The notes beneath the pieces were generated by a model. That model saw only the letters and a list, made by a program, of their open reading frames with translations, ran no database searches and was not told the origin of the DNA. A stretch of 64,000 nucleotides of DNA from Polaromonas sp. A23. GTDB lineage: Bacteria; Pseudomonadota; Gammaproteobacteria; Burkholderiales; Burkholderiaceae_C. The translations under genes and the position numbers were made by a program. This document shows positions 1 through 9,499 of the stretch, one piece after another. The stretch is from contig NZ_MUNO01000050.1 in assembly GCF_002001015.1 (NCBI RefSeq), positions 62,001 through 126,000 of the forward strand. Reading direction: 5' to 3'. Numbering within the stretch: position 1 is the stretch's first letter; every line of letters starts with the position of its first letter.

Positions 1-1355
1 GCCTGGTCGGCCCTCCCGGTGTCGGCAAGACTTCGTTGGGCCAGTCGATTGCGAAAGCCACCGGCCGCAAATACGTGCGCATGGCGCTGGGCGGCATGCG
101 GGACGAAGCGGAGATCCGCGGACACCGCCGTACCTACATTGGTGCGTTGCCAGGCAAGGTTCTGCAGAGTCTGACCAAGGCGGGTACACGCAATCCCTTG
201 TTCCTGCTCGACGAGATCGACAAGCTGGGCACCGATTTTCGGGGTGACCCTTCCAGCGCCTTGCTGGAGGTTCTCGACCCGGAGCAGAACCATACCTTTG
301 GTGACCATTACGTCGAGGTGGACTTCGACCTGAGCGACGTGATGTTTGTGGCAACGTCGAATTCGATGAATATTCCGCCAGCCTTGCTGGACCGCATGGA
401 GGTGATTCGCCTTTCCGGCTACACGGAAGACGAAAAAACCAGCATTGCGATGCGCTATCTGCTGCCCAAGCAACTCAAGAACAATGGCGTGAAGGAAGAA
501 GAGCTGGAGATCACCGAACAGGCGGTCCGCGATATCGTGCGTTATTACACGCGTGAAGCCGGCGTGCGTTCGCTTGAGCGTGAGCTGTCCAAGATCTGCC
601 GCAAGGTGGTCAAGGGCATACAGCTCAAGAAAATGGAACCGAAGGTCATTGTTACCGCCGACAATCTCAACGATTTCCTGGGCGTTCGCAAGTTTGACTA
701 TGGTCGGGCGGAAGACCACAACCAGATCGGCCAAGTGGTCGGTCTGGCCTGGACTGAAGTGGGCGGCGATCTGCTGACGATCGAAGCTGCGATCATGCCG
801 GGCAAGGGTGTGATCACACGCACCGGCTCGCTGGGTGATGTGATGAAAGAGTCCGTGGAGGCCGCCCGTACGGTCGTGCGTAGCCGGTCGCGCGTACTTG
901 GCATCAAGGACGAGATGTTCGAGAAGCGTGACATTCATATTCACGTTCCTGACGGCGCCACGCCGAAGGATGGGCCGAGCGCCGGTGCAGCGATGACCAC
1001 TGCCTTTGTTTCGGCTCTCACCGGTATCCCCGTGCGTGGCGATGTGGCGATGACGGGCGAGATCACCCTTCGCGGAGAGGTCACGGCCATTGGGGGGCTG
1101 AAGGAAAAACTGCTTGCCGCTTTGCGCGGCGGCATCAAGACCGTCCTGATCCCCCAGGAAAACGCCAAAGACCTGCAGGAGATTCCGGAGAACGTTAAAA
1201 ACGGGCTGGAAATCGTGCCGGTCAAATGGATTGATCAGGTGCTGCAGATTGCCCTGGTGCGCCAGCCGGTTCCTCTCACCGACGACGAGCCAGCGAGTGC
1301 GACGGCTGCGCCACCGCCTCCTGTGGTCGAGGCGGCAGGCAGCATCAAACACTGA
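1..1355 (+). CDS. lon: Lon protease, C-terminal part (5' truncated by window edge)
   Basis: ATP-dependent cytoplasmic serine protease of the AAA+ class that degrades misfolded and regulatory proteins. The reading frame is open from base 3 and gives about 450 residues of a family normally about 800 long. The Walker A motif GPPGVGKTS is at the very start and Walker B (LLDEID) lies about 60 residues later. The C-terminal protease domain carries DGPSAG with the catalytic Ser near 978-980. The matching catalytic Lys is in GLKEKLLAA near 1107-1109. The last 30 residues are a Pro/Ala-rich tail. The N-terminal substrate-binding domain and promoter lie outside the window. Three tRNA genes follow. Confidence 0.97.
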   Translation, partial: LVGPPGVGKTSLGQSIAKATGRKYVRMALGGMRDEAEIRGHRRTYIGALPGKVLQSLTKAGTRNPLFLLDEIDKLGTDFRGDPSSALLEVLDPEQNHTFGDHYVEVDFDLSDVMFVATSNSMNIPPALLDRMEVIRLSGYTEDEKTSIAMRYLLPKQLKNNGVKEEELEITEQAVRDIVRYYTREAGVRSLERELSKICRKVVKGIQLKKMEPKVIVTADNLNDFLGVRKFDYGRAEDHNQIGQVVGLAWTEVGGDLLTIEAAIMPGKGVITRTGSLGDVMKESVEAARTVVRSRSRVLGIKDEMFEKRDIHIHVPDGATPKDGPSAGAAMTTAFVSALTGIPVRGDVAMTGEITLRGEVTAIGGLKEKLLAALRGGIKTVLIPQENAKDLQEIPENVKNGLEIVPVKWIDQVLQIALVRQPVPLTDDEPASATAAPPPPVVEAAGSIKH

Positions 1356-1402
1356 GATGCAAATTTTTCAGAGCTCTTCGCAAAGCACAAAAAAGTACGC
1401 TA

Positions 1403-1408
1403 TAATTT
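1403..1408 (+). promoter_or_regulatory. Candidate -10 box of the tRNA-Gly promoter
   Basis: A perfect TATAAT lies 14 bases upstream of the mature 5' end of tRNA-Gly, in an A/T-rich stretch after lon. I see no good -35 at the usual spacing. Confidence 0.5.
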
Positions 1409-1422
1409 GAGGCTGTAATCGC

Positions 1423-1496
1423 GGGAGTAGCTCAGTTGGTAGAGCGCAACCTTGCCAAGGTTGAGGTCGAGAGTTCGAGACTCTTCTCCCGCTCCA
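1423..1496 (+). tRNA. tRNA-Gly (anticodon GCC)
   Basis: The acceptor stem GCGGGAG pairs with CTCCCGC, the D and T arms are recognisable, and the anticodon loop contains GCC at 1454-1456. The CCA end is encoded. This is the first of three tRNA genes downstream of lon, each separated by short spacers containing a hairpin. Confidence 0.97.
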
Positions 1497-1504
1497 ATTC
1501 AAAA

Positions 1505-1533
1505 GGGCAGCATGTCAAAATGCTGTCCTTTTT
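1505..1533 (+). terminator. Intrinsic terminator after tRNA-Gly
   Basis: A 9-bp stem (GGGCAGCAT with ATGCTGTCC, one G-T pair) with a short A-rich loop is followed by TTTTT. It would end the lon/tRNA-Gly transcript before tRNA-Cys. Confidence 0.7.
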
Positions 1534-1600
1534 CATTGGTGGTGATTCATAAAGATGGCCGGTAAAATCCTGATGGTTTTGCTGGCAGCAGACAGATTAC

Positions 1601-1674
1601 GGCGCGGTAACAAAGCGGTTATGTACCGGATTGCAAATCCGAGTAGGTCGGTTCGACTCCGGCCCGCGCCTCCA
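1601..1674 (+). tRNA. tRNA-Cys (anticodon GCA)
   Basis: The acceptor stem GGCGCGG pairs with CCGCGCC. The anticodon GCA is at 1633-1635 and CCA is encoded. A hairpin terminator follows closely. Confidence 0.96.
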
Positions 1675-1687
1675 TTCATTTTTGCCC

Positions 1688-1710
1688 GCCCCTTGTTCAG
1701 GGGCTTTTTT
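1688..1710 (+). terminator. Intrinsic terminator after tRNA-Cys
   Basis: GCCCCT and AGGGGC form a 6-bp stem with a 5-base loop followed by six T residues. Confidence 0.75.
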
Positions 1711-1728
1711 GTCCGTCGGTATCTCCTG

Positions 1729-1820
1729 GCCTGAGTGGTGAAATAGGTAGACACAGCGGACTTAAAATCCGCCGCTTCGTGAAAACGGGCGTACCGGTTC
1801 GATTCCGGTCTCAGGCACCA
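1729..1820 (+). tRNA. tRNA-Leu (anticodon TAA)
   Basis: The acceptor stem GCCTGAG pairs with CTCAGGC. The gene has the long variable arm typical of class II tRNAs, the anticodon TAA at 1763-1765 within a 7-base loop, and an encoded CCA. It reads UUA and UUG codons. Confidence 0.96.
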
Positions 1821-1902
1821 GCTCCAGTACGAGGCATCGCAAGCGCCAGCCTGCATACGTGGCGATGTTCATTTCAGACCACAAATGGTTAAGATAGATT
1901 CC

Positions 1903-2541
1903 ATGGCCCGCTACAACACACCTCCCTTTGAAATACACGTCCACGGCGAAGTGCCGTTGCGTGAGGATGTCGGCTTTGAGCAGTTGCAGGAAGCCTTGAA
2001 GCCTCTCTGGAGATACTCCGGCGCCAAGTCACTGGCCGACGGCGCATCCAGCGTCTACGAAGAGGAGCCGGGCATACGGTTTGACGTGCACAAGCATCTG
2101 TTGCAACTGTGCTGGACGGTGCCTGGCGACGAAGATTTTCGGCAGGTCCTCGACGAGGTTTGCATGGCTCTCAATGAGCTTGCCGACAGCGGCGCACCGC
2201 TTGAAGTGACGTTTTACGATGCGGATTTCGACGAAGACGAGGAGCCCGACGGCGAAGAGGCCAGGGATGATTTCGCGATGTATTTTGTGGGCCCCACGCC
2301 GGCGGCGATCATGCAGGTCCAGCGCGACCTGCTGGTGCAGGACATGATCGGCTTGATGGAGCGTCACTTTGACGCCTCAGAACTTGGCGACGTAGTGTCC
2401 GCCGTTGACAAACTGTTCGAGCAACGTTTTGATGCACTGGTCAGTTCGATGCAGTTGGGTCGACCTCCGCGCGGTATGGGCGGCCCGCAGGGTGGCTCGG
2501 GCCATGGCGGCGGCGGGCGCAAGCCGCGGCACCTGCACTAA
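1903..2541 (+). CDS. Conserved hypothetical protein with acidic middle and Gly/His-rich tail
   Basis: A 212-residue soluble protein with no signal peptide or membrane segment. I do not recognise a functional family. Visible features are an N-terminal alpha/beta-looking region (about 1-110), a strongly acidic stretch around 105-125 (DADFDEDEEPDGEE), a helical region, and a Gly-rich, basic, His-containing end. The ATG at 1903 (MARYNTPPF) is preferred because the residues from there look domain-like; an in-frame ATG at 1885 is also possible and neither has a clear Shine-Dalgarno. It overlaps the convergent TetR gene by four bases. The composition matches the neighbouring genes, so it is probably lineage-conserved rather than acquired. 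Confidence 0.75.
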   Translation: MARYNTPPFEIHVHGEVPLREDVGFEQLQEALKPLWRYSGAKSLADGASSVYEEEPGIRFDVHKHLLQLCWTVPGDEDFRQVLDEVCMALNELADSGAPLEVTFYDADFDEDEEPDGEEARDDFAMYFVGPTPAAIMQVQRDLLVQDMIGLMERHFDASELGDVVSAVDKLFEQRFDALVSSMQLGRPPRGMGGPQGGSGHGGGGRKPRHLH

Positions 2542-3188
2542 GGCAGGTTCGGGCCTTCGCTATCTGGGCGGATAAACCCCAGACCTCGCAAATACACGTC
2601 CACCACCTGTCGTCCCAAGGCCACAAGATCGAAATCGGCGCTCTCCAGCAACCAGCCCTGGATCAGCCCGTCGATGATGGCGTGCAGGCCTTGCGCTGCT
2701 GTAGCGGCGGAAACTGACAGTTCCATCCCACGCTGCTGGGCCGCCGTCAAGAGGCCACGTTCAACCTGCTCCAGAAAGTCGCTGCGGCTCTTGAGGTGAC
2801 GCCGTCGAACTTCCATAAGCTCGTCCACATATTCGACCTTGTGGGTGGCTACCTCAAAGACACGGCGCGTTTGGGGATCGTTGGCGATGCGCGCCAATGC
2901 TTCTCCCACGCCGCTTCGAATGCGTGCCAGCGGGTCGGCTTGTGCTTCCTGCCCCAACCTGTCCTGAAAAGCCTGCTCAAGGGGCAGGATGACCCGCTCC
3001 ATCATCGCGTTGAACAGATCCGCCTTGTCCTTGAAGTGCCAGTAGACGGCACCCCGCGTCGCCCCTGCACGGCGCGCAATATCCTGCAGGCTGGTGCGGG
3101 ATACGCCCTGAGCCTGGAACAGGTGTTCGGCTGCGTCCAGCAGCTTATGGCGCGTGGCCAAGGCTTCTTCTTTGGTTCTCCGAACCAC
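2538..3188 (-). CDS. acrR: TetR/AcrR-family repressor of the adjacent RND efflux operon
   Basis: A 216-residue TetR-family repressor. Residues about 10-55 form the DNA-binding domain, with the helix-turn-helix TSLQDIARRAGATRGAVYW ending in the AcrR-type YWHFKDKADLF. The C-terminal half is the ligand-binding and dimerisation domain typical of AcrR/TtgR/MtrR repressors. The gene is divergent from acrA, and an AcrR-like palindrome sits 35-58 bases upstream of its start, so it very likely represses both itself and the pump until an inducing toxic compound binds. Its 3' end overlaps the preceding convergent gene by four bases. Confidence 0.93.
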   Translation of the reverse strand: MVRRTKEEALATRHKLLDAAEHLFQAQGVSRTSLQDIARRAGATRGAVYWHFKDKADLFNAMMERVILPLEQAFQDRLGQEAQADPLARIRSGVGEALARIANDPQTRRVFEVATHKVEYVDELMEVRRRHLKSRSDFLEQVERGLLTAAQQRGMELSVSAATAAQGLHAIIDGLIQGWLLESADFDLVALGRQVVDVYLRGLGFIRPDSEGPNLP

Positions 3189-3222
3189 GGCGTCTCCTGA
3201 AATGCGTTTTTGGCTGTGGGTT

Positions 3223-3246
3223 GATATACATTCACAAATGTATGTA
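3223..3246. promoter_or_regulatory. AcrR-type operator between acrR and acrA
   Basis: On the minus strand this begins TACATACATTTGTGAATGTA, the same as the first 20 bases of the 24-bp AcrR operator I recall from E. coli. The core is TACATT-CACA-AATGTA at 3227-3242. It lies in the spacer of a plausible plus-strand promoter (TTGATA 3221-3226, 18 bases, TAAACT 3245-3250) and also overlaps a weaker minus-strand one. Binding here should block both transcripts. Confidence 0.85.
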
Positions 3247-3362
3247 AACTATACCACTCGCCAAAACCCTTATTCTTTGCGGTTTCGTCTCGCTGGGCTT
3301 GCCGCTCATCGCCCGACGATCCCTCCATTGCGCTTTCATTCAAGAAAATCTCGAGGATCAGC

Positions 3363-4643
3363 ATGCCCACGTCCCCCTCAAGCCAGCTCAGTCTGGCGTT
3401 TCCTTTTGGTCGTCGCCAGTCATGGGCGATGGTGGCTTTGCTTCCCTTGTTCCTGGCTGCATGCGGCAAGGACGGCGGTGCGCCCCCCACGGCGCCGCCA
3501 TCTGCACAGGTGGGCGTAGTGACAGTTACCCAGGGCGATGTGGGGTTGGTCACAGAGCTTCCGGGCCGTCTGGAAGCCTCCCGTGTGGCCCAGGTTCGAG
3601 CGCGAGCCACCGGCATTTTGCAGAAGCGGATATTTCGTGAAGGCAGCGATGTGAAGGCGGGCCAGCCCTTGTTCACCATCGACGCAGCCCCCTACGCTGC
3701 GGCATCGGCCAGCGCCAAGGCCGGACTTGCCAGGGCGGAGGCTAACCTGGCTCAGGCCACAGCATTGGCCACACGCTACAAGCCGCTGGTGGAGGCCAAT
3801 GCCATCAGCAAGCAGGAATACGCCAACGCTGTTGCCGCGCAAAAGCAGGCTGAAGCCGACGTGGCCGTGGGAAAAGCCAACGTGCAAACTGCTGGCATCA
3901 ATCTCGGTTATGCCTCAGTCACCGCCCCGATTTCGGGACGTATCGGACGGGCTTTGGTAACCGAAGGCGCGTTGGTGGGGCAGGGCGATGCCACTCAGCT
4001 GGCTGTGATCCAACAGATTCACCCGATGTATGTCAACTTCACGCAGTCTGCCTCTGAAGTGATGAAGCTGCGTGCCGCGATGGACAGCGGCAAGTTCAAA
4101 CGTGCCAGCGGCGATAACGCCGCAAGCGTGCGCATAGTGCTGGAGGATGGCACTGAATATTCACGTCCCGGGCGCTTGCTGTTTTCCGACCTGACCGTTG
4201 ACGCCACCACGGGTCAGGTTACCCTTCGCGCGGAAGTCCCCAACCCCAACGGACAATTGCTGCCTGGTCTTTACGTCCGGGTCCGCCTGGAGCAGGCACA
4301 GGCCACCAATGCCATGACGCTTCCGCAACAGGCGGTCACCCGCTCGGGCCAGGGGGACACGGTGATGGTGGTGGATGCCGAAGGCAAGGTATCGACACGA
4401 TCGGTCAAGATCGGTTCGGCCAAGGGCAACCAGTGGGTGATTCTGGAAGGGCTGAAGACCGGCGAGCAGGTGATGGTGGACGGCTTTCAGAAGGTCCGGC
4501 CGGGCGCAAGCGTCAAGCCTGTGCCTTGGCAACCGGGCGGCACCGCCCAGCAGCCTGCCGGGGCGGCCTCTGCGCCGGCCAACGCTGCTTCGGCACCTGC
4601 CACAGCGCCTGTCGCGCCAGCTGCTTCCGCAGCTTCGAAGTAA
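3363..4643 (+). CDS. acrA: RND efflux periplasmic adaptor subunit (membrane fusion protein)
   Basis: A 426-residue periplasmic adaptor that links the inner-membrane RND pump to the outer-membrane channel. A basic N-terminus and hydrophobic stretch end in the lipobox LAAC near residue 35, so it is a lipoprotein. The order is then biotinyl-lipoyl-like half motif (VRARATGILQKRIFREGSDVKAG), alpha-helical coiled-coil hairpin with many Ala/Gln/Lys, the second lipoyl half (TAPISGRIGRALVTEG), beta-barrel, and a membrane-proximal domain. The C-terminal 40 residues are an Ala/Pro-rich linker. GAGGA lies five bases before the ATG. It is the first gene of the efflux operon, controlled by the divergent TetR gene. 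Confidence 0.95.
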   Translation: MPTSPSSQLSLAFPFGRRQSWAMVALLPLFLAACGKDGGAPPTAPPSAQVGVVTVTQGDVGLVTELPGRLEASRVAQVRARATGILQKRIFREGSDVKAGQPLFTIDAAPYAAASASAKAGLARAEANLAQATALATRYKPLVEANAISKQEYANAVAAQKQAEADVAVGKANVQTAGINLGYASVTAPISGRIGRALVTEGALVGQGDATQLAVIQQIHPMYVNFTQSASEVMKLRAAMDSGKFKRASGDNAASVRIVLEDGTEYSRPGRLLFSDLTVDATTGQVTLRAEVPNPNGQLLPGLYVRVRLEQAQATNAMTLPQQAVTRSGQGDTVMVVDAEGKVSTRSVKIGSAKGNQWVILEGLKTGEQVMVDGFQKVRPGASVKPVPWQPGGTAQQPAGAASAPANAASAPATAPVAPAASAASK

Positions 4644-4655
4644 GGAGCGCGCTAC

Positions 4656-7600
4656 ATGGCCAAGTTTTTCATTGACCGGCCCATTTTTGCCTGGGTGATT
4701 GCACTTTTCATCATCGTGATGGGCAGTGTGGCGATCACTCAGCTGCCGATTTCCCAGTACCCCCCGGTAGCACCACCGGCCATCGTCATCAACGTTGCCT
4801 ATCCCGGCGCCGCGGCCCAGACACTCGAAGACAGCGTACTTTCCGTGATCGAACGCGAGATGAATGGTTCACCCGGACTGATTTACATGGAATCAGTGGC
4901 TCAGGCCAACGGTACCGGCAGCATCACCATCAGTTTCCAGCCCGGTACCAACGCCGACCTGGCCCAGGTTGATGTGCAAAACCGTTTGTCGCGCGCTTCG
5001 CCGCGCTTGCCACAGGCCGTGACGCAGCAGGGTGTGCGGGTTGACAAGTCTCGCTCAAACTTCCTGCTGTTCACCATGTTGTCGTCGAGCAATCCGGCCA
5101 TCGATCCGATTGCGCTGGGCGACTACGCTTCCCGCACCGTGGTCCCCGAACTGCAGCGCCTGCCCGGCATCGGCCAGGCCCAGCTGTTCGGTTCAGAGCG
5201 CGCCATGCGTATCTGGATTGACCCGGCAAAACTGGCGGGCTTCAGTCTGTCGTCCGCAGAGGTCACGGCCGCGATCCGGGCGCAGAACGCGCAGGTTGCT
5301 TCAGGAACCATCGGTGACTTGCCCAATGTCGCAGGGCAAGGCATCGCCGCCACAGTGGTGGTCAACGGCCAGCTCGCCAATGTGGAGCAGTTCGGCAATA
5401 TTGTCTTGCGCGCCAACACGGACGGCTCTGCAGTGCGTCTCAAGGATGTCGCGCGTATTGAACTCGGTGGCCAGGCCTATGCAACTTCGGCAAGGCTCAA
5501 CGGCCAGCCGGCCGTCGGTATTGGTGTGCAGCTTTCGCCCAGCGGCAACGCGCTGGCATCAGCCAAGGCTGTGCGCCAGAAGATGGCTGAGCTCGAGCGG
5601 TATTTTCCGCAAGGTGTGAGCTGGAGTATTCCGTACGACAGTTCACGGTTTGTCCAGATTTCAATTTCGCAGGTTGCTGTCACGCTGTTTGAAGCAATCG
5701 CGCTGGTGTTTCTGGTGATGTTTCTTTTCCTGCAAAACTGGCGCTACACCGTCATCCCGACCGTGGTGGTGCCCATTGCACTCCTCGGCACTTTTGGAAC
5801 ACTGCTGGCACTGGGCTTCTCCATCAATGTGTTGACGATGTTCGGCATGGTGCTGGTGATCGGCATTGTGGTCGACGATGCCATCGTGGTTGTGGAAAAC
5901 GTCGAGCGCATCATGAGCGAAGAGGGCTTGCCGCCGTTGGAGGCGACACGCAAGGCAATGAAGCAGATCTCGGGCGCCATCATCGGCGTGACCGTGGTGC
6001 TGATCTCGGTGTTCGTCCCTTTGGCTTTTTTCGCCGGCTCCACCGGCAATATTTACCGCCAATTCTCGGCGGTGATGGTGGCGTCGATTGGCTTCTCGGC
6101 CTTCATGGCGCTGTCGCTCACACCGGCACTCTGCGCGACTTTGCTCAAGCCAGTGGAGGCGGGCCATCATCACGAGAAGCGCGGTTTCTTCGGCTGGTTC
6201 AATCGCGGCTTTTCCCGCACCGCCAAAGGGTATGAGGGCATTGTTGCCCGCGTGCTCAAGCGCGCTGCGCGTTACCTGATCATCTATGTGGCCATCATCG
6301 CTGCGGTTGCCGTGGTTTACATGCGGCTGCCGACATCCTTTCTGCCCGGCGAAGATCAGGGCAACATGCTGGTCAACGTGCAGCTTCCTCCGGGGGCTAC
6401 CCAGGAACGCACGCTTTCCGTCATGCAGCAGGTCGAGGGCTACATCCTCAAGCAGCCTGAAGTGCAAAGCATGGTCGGGGTGTTGGGCTTCAGCTTTTCC
6501 GGCCAGGGTCAGAATGCGGCGCTCGCGTTCGTGACGCTGAAGGACTGGTCGGAGCGGGAAGGCAAGGGCCAGTCGGCCGAAGCCCTGGCGGGGCGTGCCT
6601 TCGGTGCCTTGTCCGGCATCCGCGATGCCTTCATCTTTCCGCTCAGCCCGCCACCGATTCCCGAGCTGGGTACGGCCAGCGGCTTTACCTTCCGCCTGCA
6701 GGACCGTGGCGGCGCCGGCCATGAAGCGTTGGTCAATGCGCGCAACCAGTTGCTGGGCATGACGGGCAAGAGCCCGGTGCTGGCCCAAGTGCGGCCGGAC
6801 GGGCTGGAAGACGGCCCCCAACTGCAAATCGACATTGACCGCGACAAGGCCAATGCGCTGGGCGTTTCCTTCGACGCTATCAACACCACACTGTCAACCG
6901 CACTGGGCTCCAGCTACGTGAACGACTTTCCGAACCAGGGACGCTTGCAGCGCGTGGTGGTGCAGGCGGACGCACCGGCGCGCATGCAGCCCGATGACTT
7001 GCTGCAGCTCAATGCCAGCAACAACCAGGGCCGGTCGGTACCGCTCTCGGCCTTTGCGACCACACGCTGGGTGACCGGCGCGGCTCAGACCATCCGTTAC
7101 AACGGCTACCCTGCGATGCGTATATCGGGCTCGGCGGCGCCAGGCTACAGCTCTGGTGCTGCCATGGCGGAAATGGAAAAACTCGCGGCCCAACTGCCAC
7201 CGGGCTTCGGTTTCGAGTGGACTGGCCAGTCGCGTGAAGAAAAACTGGCAGGCTCTCAGGCGCTGATTCTTTACGGCTTTGCCATCCTCGCTGTGTTTCT
7301 CTGTCTGGCGGCGCTCTATGAGAGCTGGACCATTCCGCTGGCGGTGATCATGGTGGTGCCACTGGGGGTGCTTGGCGTCCTGCTGGCCACCCTGATGCGC
7401 GCCTACTCGAACGACGTGTATTTTCAGGTCGGGCTGATCGCCATCATTGGCCTGTCGGCAAAAAATGCCATTCTGATCATCGAGTTTGCAAAAGACCTGG
7501 AAGCACAGGGCAAGAGCGTGATCGAATCCGCATTGGCTGCGGCTCATCTGCGGTTCCGTCCGATCGTGATGACCTCCCTGGCATTCATGATGGGCGTGTT

Positions 7601-7832
7601 GCCGCTGGCCATTGCTACCGGCGCCGGCTCGGCGAGCCAGCGTGCCATCGGCACCGGGGTGATCGGAGGAATGATCACCGGTACGGCGTTGGCGGTCATT
7701 TTTGTACCCGTATTTTTTGTTGTGGTGCGCAGGCTGTTCAAGAGCAGCGAACGTCAACGCAAGATGTATTCCGACCACGCCAAAGCGGCTGGTTTTGATG
7801 GAGATGGCAATGAAGCTAAAGCCCATGAATAA
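4656..7832 (+). CDS. acrB: RND multidrug efflux pump, inner-membrane permease (AcrB/HAE1 type)
   Basis: A 1058-residue proton-driven drug exporter, the usual length for HAE1-type RND pumps. It starts MAKFFIDRPIFAWVIA, typical of the first membrane helix. Two repeats of one helix, a large periplasmic loop and five or six further helices are visible. The proton-relay aspartates lie in GIVVDDAIVVVENVER and the partner lysine in GLSAKNAILIIEFAKD. It starts 12 bases after acrA and its 3' end overlaps the outer-membrane factor gene, which indicates translational coupling. Substrates cannot be predicted from sequence. Confidence 0.97.
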   Translation: MAKFFIDRPIFAWVIALFIIVMGSVAITQLPISQYPPVAPPAIVINVAYPGAAAQTLEDSVLSVIEREMNGSPGLIYMESVAQANGTGSITISFQPGTNADLAQVDVQNRLSRASPRLPQAVTQQGVRVDKSRSNFLLFTMLSSSNPAIDPIALGDYASRTVVPELQRLPGIGQAQLFGSERAMRIWIDPAKLAGFSLSSAEVTAAIRAQNAQVASGTIGDLPNVAGQGIAATVVVNGQLANVEQFGNIVLRANTDGSAVRLKDVARIELGGQAYATSARLNGQPAVGIGVQLSPSGNALASAKAVRQKMAELERYFPQGVSWSIPYDSSRFVQISISQVAVTLFEAIALVFLVMFLFLQNWRYTVIPTVVVPIALLGTFGTLLALGFSINVLTMFGMVLVIGIVVDDAIVVVENVERIMSEEGLPPLEATRKAMKQISGAIIGVTVVLISVFVPLAFFAGSTGNIYRQFSAVMVASIGFSAFMALSLTPALCATLLKPVEAGHHHEKRGFFGWFNRGFSRTAKGYEGIVARVLKRAARYLIIYVAIIAAVAVVYMRLPTSFLPGEDQGNMLVNVQLPPGATQERTLSVMQQVEGYILKQPEVQSMVGVLGFSFSGQGQNAALAFVTLKDWSEREGKGQSAEALAGRAFGALSGIRDAFIFPLSPPPIPELGTASGFTFRLQDRGGAGHEALVNARNQLLGMTGKSPVLAQVRPDGLEDGPQLQIDIDRDKANALGVSFDAINTTLSTALGSSYVNDFPNQGRLQRVVVQADAPARMQPDDLLQLNASNNQGRSVPLSAFATTRWVTGAAQTIRYNGYPAMRISGSAAPGYSSGAAMAEMEKLAAQLPPGFGFEWTGQSREEKLAGSQALILYGFAILAVFLCLAALYESWTIPLAVIMVVPLGVLGVLLATLMRAYSNDVYFQVGLIAIIGLSAKNAILIIEFAKDLEAQGKSVIESALAAAHLRFRPIVMTSLAFMMGVLPLAIATGAGSASQRAIGTGVIGGMITGTALAVIFVPVFFVVVRRLFKSSERQRKMYSDHAKAAGFDGDGNEAKAHE

Positions 7833-9306
7833 AGCCAGATTGGCACAGCTGGCCGCACTGGGCGCGGCAGCGCTGGTGGCTGGTTGCTCGATGGCTCCGA
7901 AATACGAACGGCCCGAGGCCCCGATTGCCACCGACTGGCCGGGCTTGCGCCTGTCGCGCTCACTGGCCGGCACGGTGCCTGAGGCTTCGCCGGCCGTGCA
8001 GACCACAGCGGCAGCCGATATCGAATGGCAGAGTTTTTTCAGCGACCCCAAGCTGCGCCTGCTGATCGAGGCGGCCCTGCGCAACAACCGCGACCTGCGC
8101 GTTGCCGTACTCAATATCGAGCAGGCGCGGGCCCAGTTCCAGATCCGGCGAGCGGACCAGTTCCCAACCGTAGGTGCGGTGGCAACTGGTTCTCGCCAGC
8201 CCAGCACCAGTGGCAATGGCAGCATTTCCAGCACCTACACCGCCGGGTTTTCGCTCACCTCGTACGAGATCGATTTTTTTGGCCGCGTGGCCAGCCTGAA
8301 AGACGCCGCGCTGGCGCAGTACCTTGCAACCGAAGAGGGACGCAAGACGACACAAATTTCCCTGATTGCCTCCGTGGCCAACACCTACCTGAGCCTGTTG
8401 GCCGACGAAGAGTTGCTGGCCATCACCCAGCAGACGTTGGCAACGCGTGAGGAGTCCTTCAAGTTGAGCCAGCTCCGGTTTGACAACGGCGCTACCTCCG
8501 AGCTTGATTTGCGGCAGGCTGAATCGTTGACGGAAGCCGCGCGGGTCAGCCTGGCTCAGCTGCAACGCCAGCGGGCGCTGGATATCAACCTGCTGACCCT
8601 GCTGCTGGGCCAGCCGATGACGGGTGAGCTGGCTGCGGCATTGCCGGCAGGGCAGGCGTTGGCCGACGCACCGTTGATGATTGACGTGCCCGCTGGTCTG
8701 CCGTCGGACCTGCTTACCAAGCGGCCCGATATCCGCCAAGCCGAGCAGCAGCTGCTGGCCGCCAACGCCAACATCGGCGCTGCCCGTGCCGCATTTTTTC
8801 CGCGAATCTCGCTGACGGCTTCGGCCGGTAGTGTCAGCAACCATTTGTCGGGATTGTTCGAAAGCGGCACCTTCGGGTGGACACTGGCGCCGCAGCTGTT
8901 TTTGCCGTTGTTTGATGCGGGCCGCAATCGGGCCGGTCTCGACTCGGCCAATGCCGGCCGGGACATTGCCGTGGCGCAGTATGAAAAAGCCATACAGACG
9001 GCATTCCGCGAGGTGGCCGACGCACTCGCGGGCCGCGCGACGTTGGGTGAGCAGTTGCGCGCGCAGCAGGCCCAGGCCAGCGCTGAGGCAACCCGTTTTA
9101 AGTTGTCTGATCTGCGTTACCAAAACGGTATTGCCAGCCAGCTGGACCTGCTCGATGCACAGCGCTCACTGTTCGCGGCGCGTCAGGCGGTGGCGCAAAC
9201 CCGCCTGCTGCAGTTGCAAAACCAGGTCACGCTGTACAAGACGCTGGGTGGCGGCTGGAAGGAACCCGATGCAACTGCTGCAGCGGCGGGTACCCCTACG
9301 CCCTGA
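7810..9306 (+). CDS. Outer-membrane efflux lipoprotein (OprM/NodT family TolC-like channel)
   Basis: A 498-residue TolC-like outer-membrane channel that completes the tripartite pump. The signal sequence ends in LVAGC, so it is a lipoprotein. Two homologous outer-membrane-efflux domains follow, the second beginning near LLTKRPDIRQAEQQLLAANANIG, a hallmark of the NodT/OprM family. I chose the ATG at 7810 because GGAG lies seven bases upstream; this overlaps the end of acrB by 23 bases. ATGs at 7798, 7804 and 7825 are alternatives. A family-A repeat follows in the downstream spacer. Confidence 0.94.
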   Translation: MKLKPMNKARLAQLAALGAAALVAGCSMAPKYERPEAPIATDWPGLRLSRSLAGTVPEASPAVQTTAAADIEWQSFFSDPKLRLLIEAALRNNRDLRVAVLNIEQARAQFQIRRADQFPTVGAVATGSRQPSTSGNGSISSTYTAGFSLTSYEIDFFGRVASLKDAALAQYLATEEGRKTTQISLIASVANTYLSLLADEELLAITQQTLATREESFKLSQLRFDNGATSELDLRQAESLTEAARVSLAQLQRQRALDINLLTLLLGQPMTGELAAALPAGQALADAPLMIDVPAGLPSDLLTKRPDIRQAEQQLLAANANIGAARAAFFPRISLTASAGSVSNHLSGLFESGTFGWTLAPQLFLPLFDAGRNRAGLDSANAGRDIAVAQYEKAIQTAFREVADALAGRATLGEQLRAQQAQASAEATRFKLSDLRYQNGIASQLDLLDAQRSLFAARQAVAQTRLLQLQNQVTLYKTLGGGWKEPDATAAAAGTPTP

Positions 9307-9369
9307 CCGAACCCGAGGGCAGCTTATGGCAGCCCTGCGAGGCATTCAAGCGCTATTTTTTAAGCATTT

Positions 9370-9421
9370 TTTGCCTCTAGCCCTTTGAATACGGGCGAAG
9401 ACAGCTATTGAAATAATAGCA
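9370..9421 (-). repeat. Family-A dispersed imperfect palindromic repeat
   Basis: Read on the minus strand it runs TGCTATTATTTCAATAGCTG, then a C/G segment, then AAAGGGCTAGAGGC. The AT-rich arms GCTATT and AATAGC form a small palindrome. It is one of about ten related copies in the window (see findings). It lies between the efflux operon and the MFS gene. Confidence 0.7.
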
Positions 9422-9499
9422 CCACTTCCGTCCCGCAGCAGCCACAGGGCCGTGCACAGGGGCGTGGATTATGCTTGGCTCCTCTTCAGGAGCTCAGCC

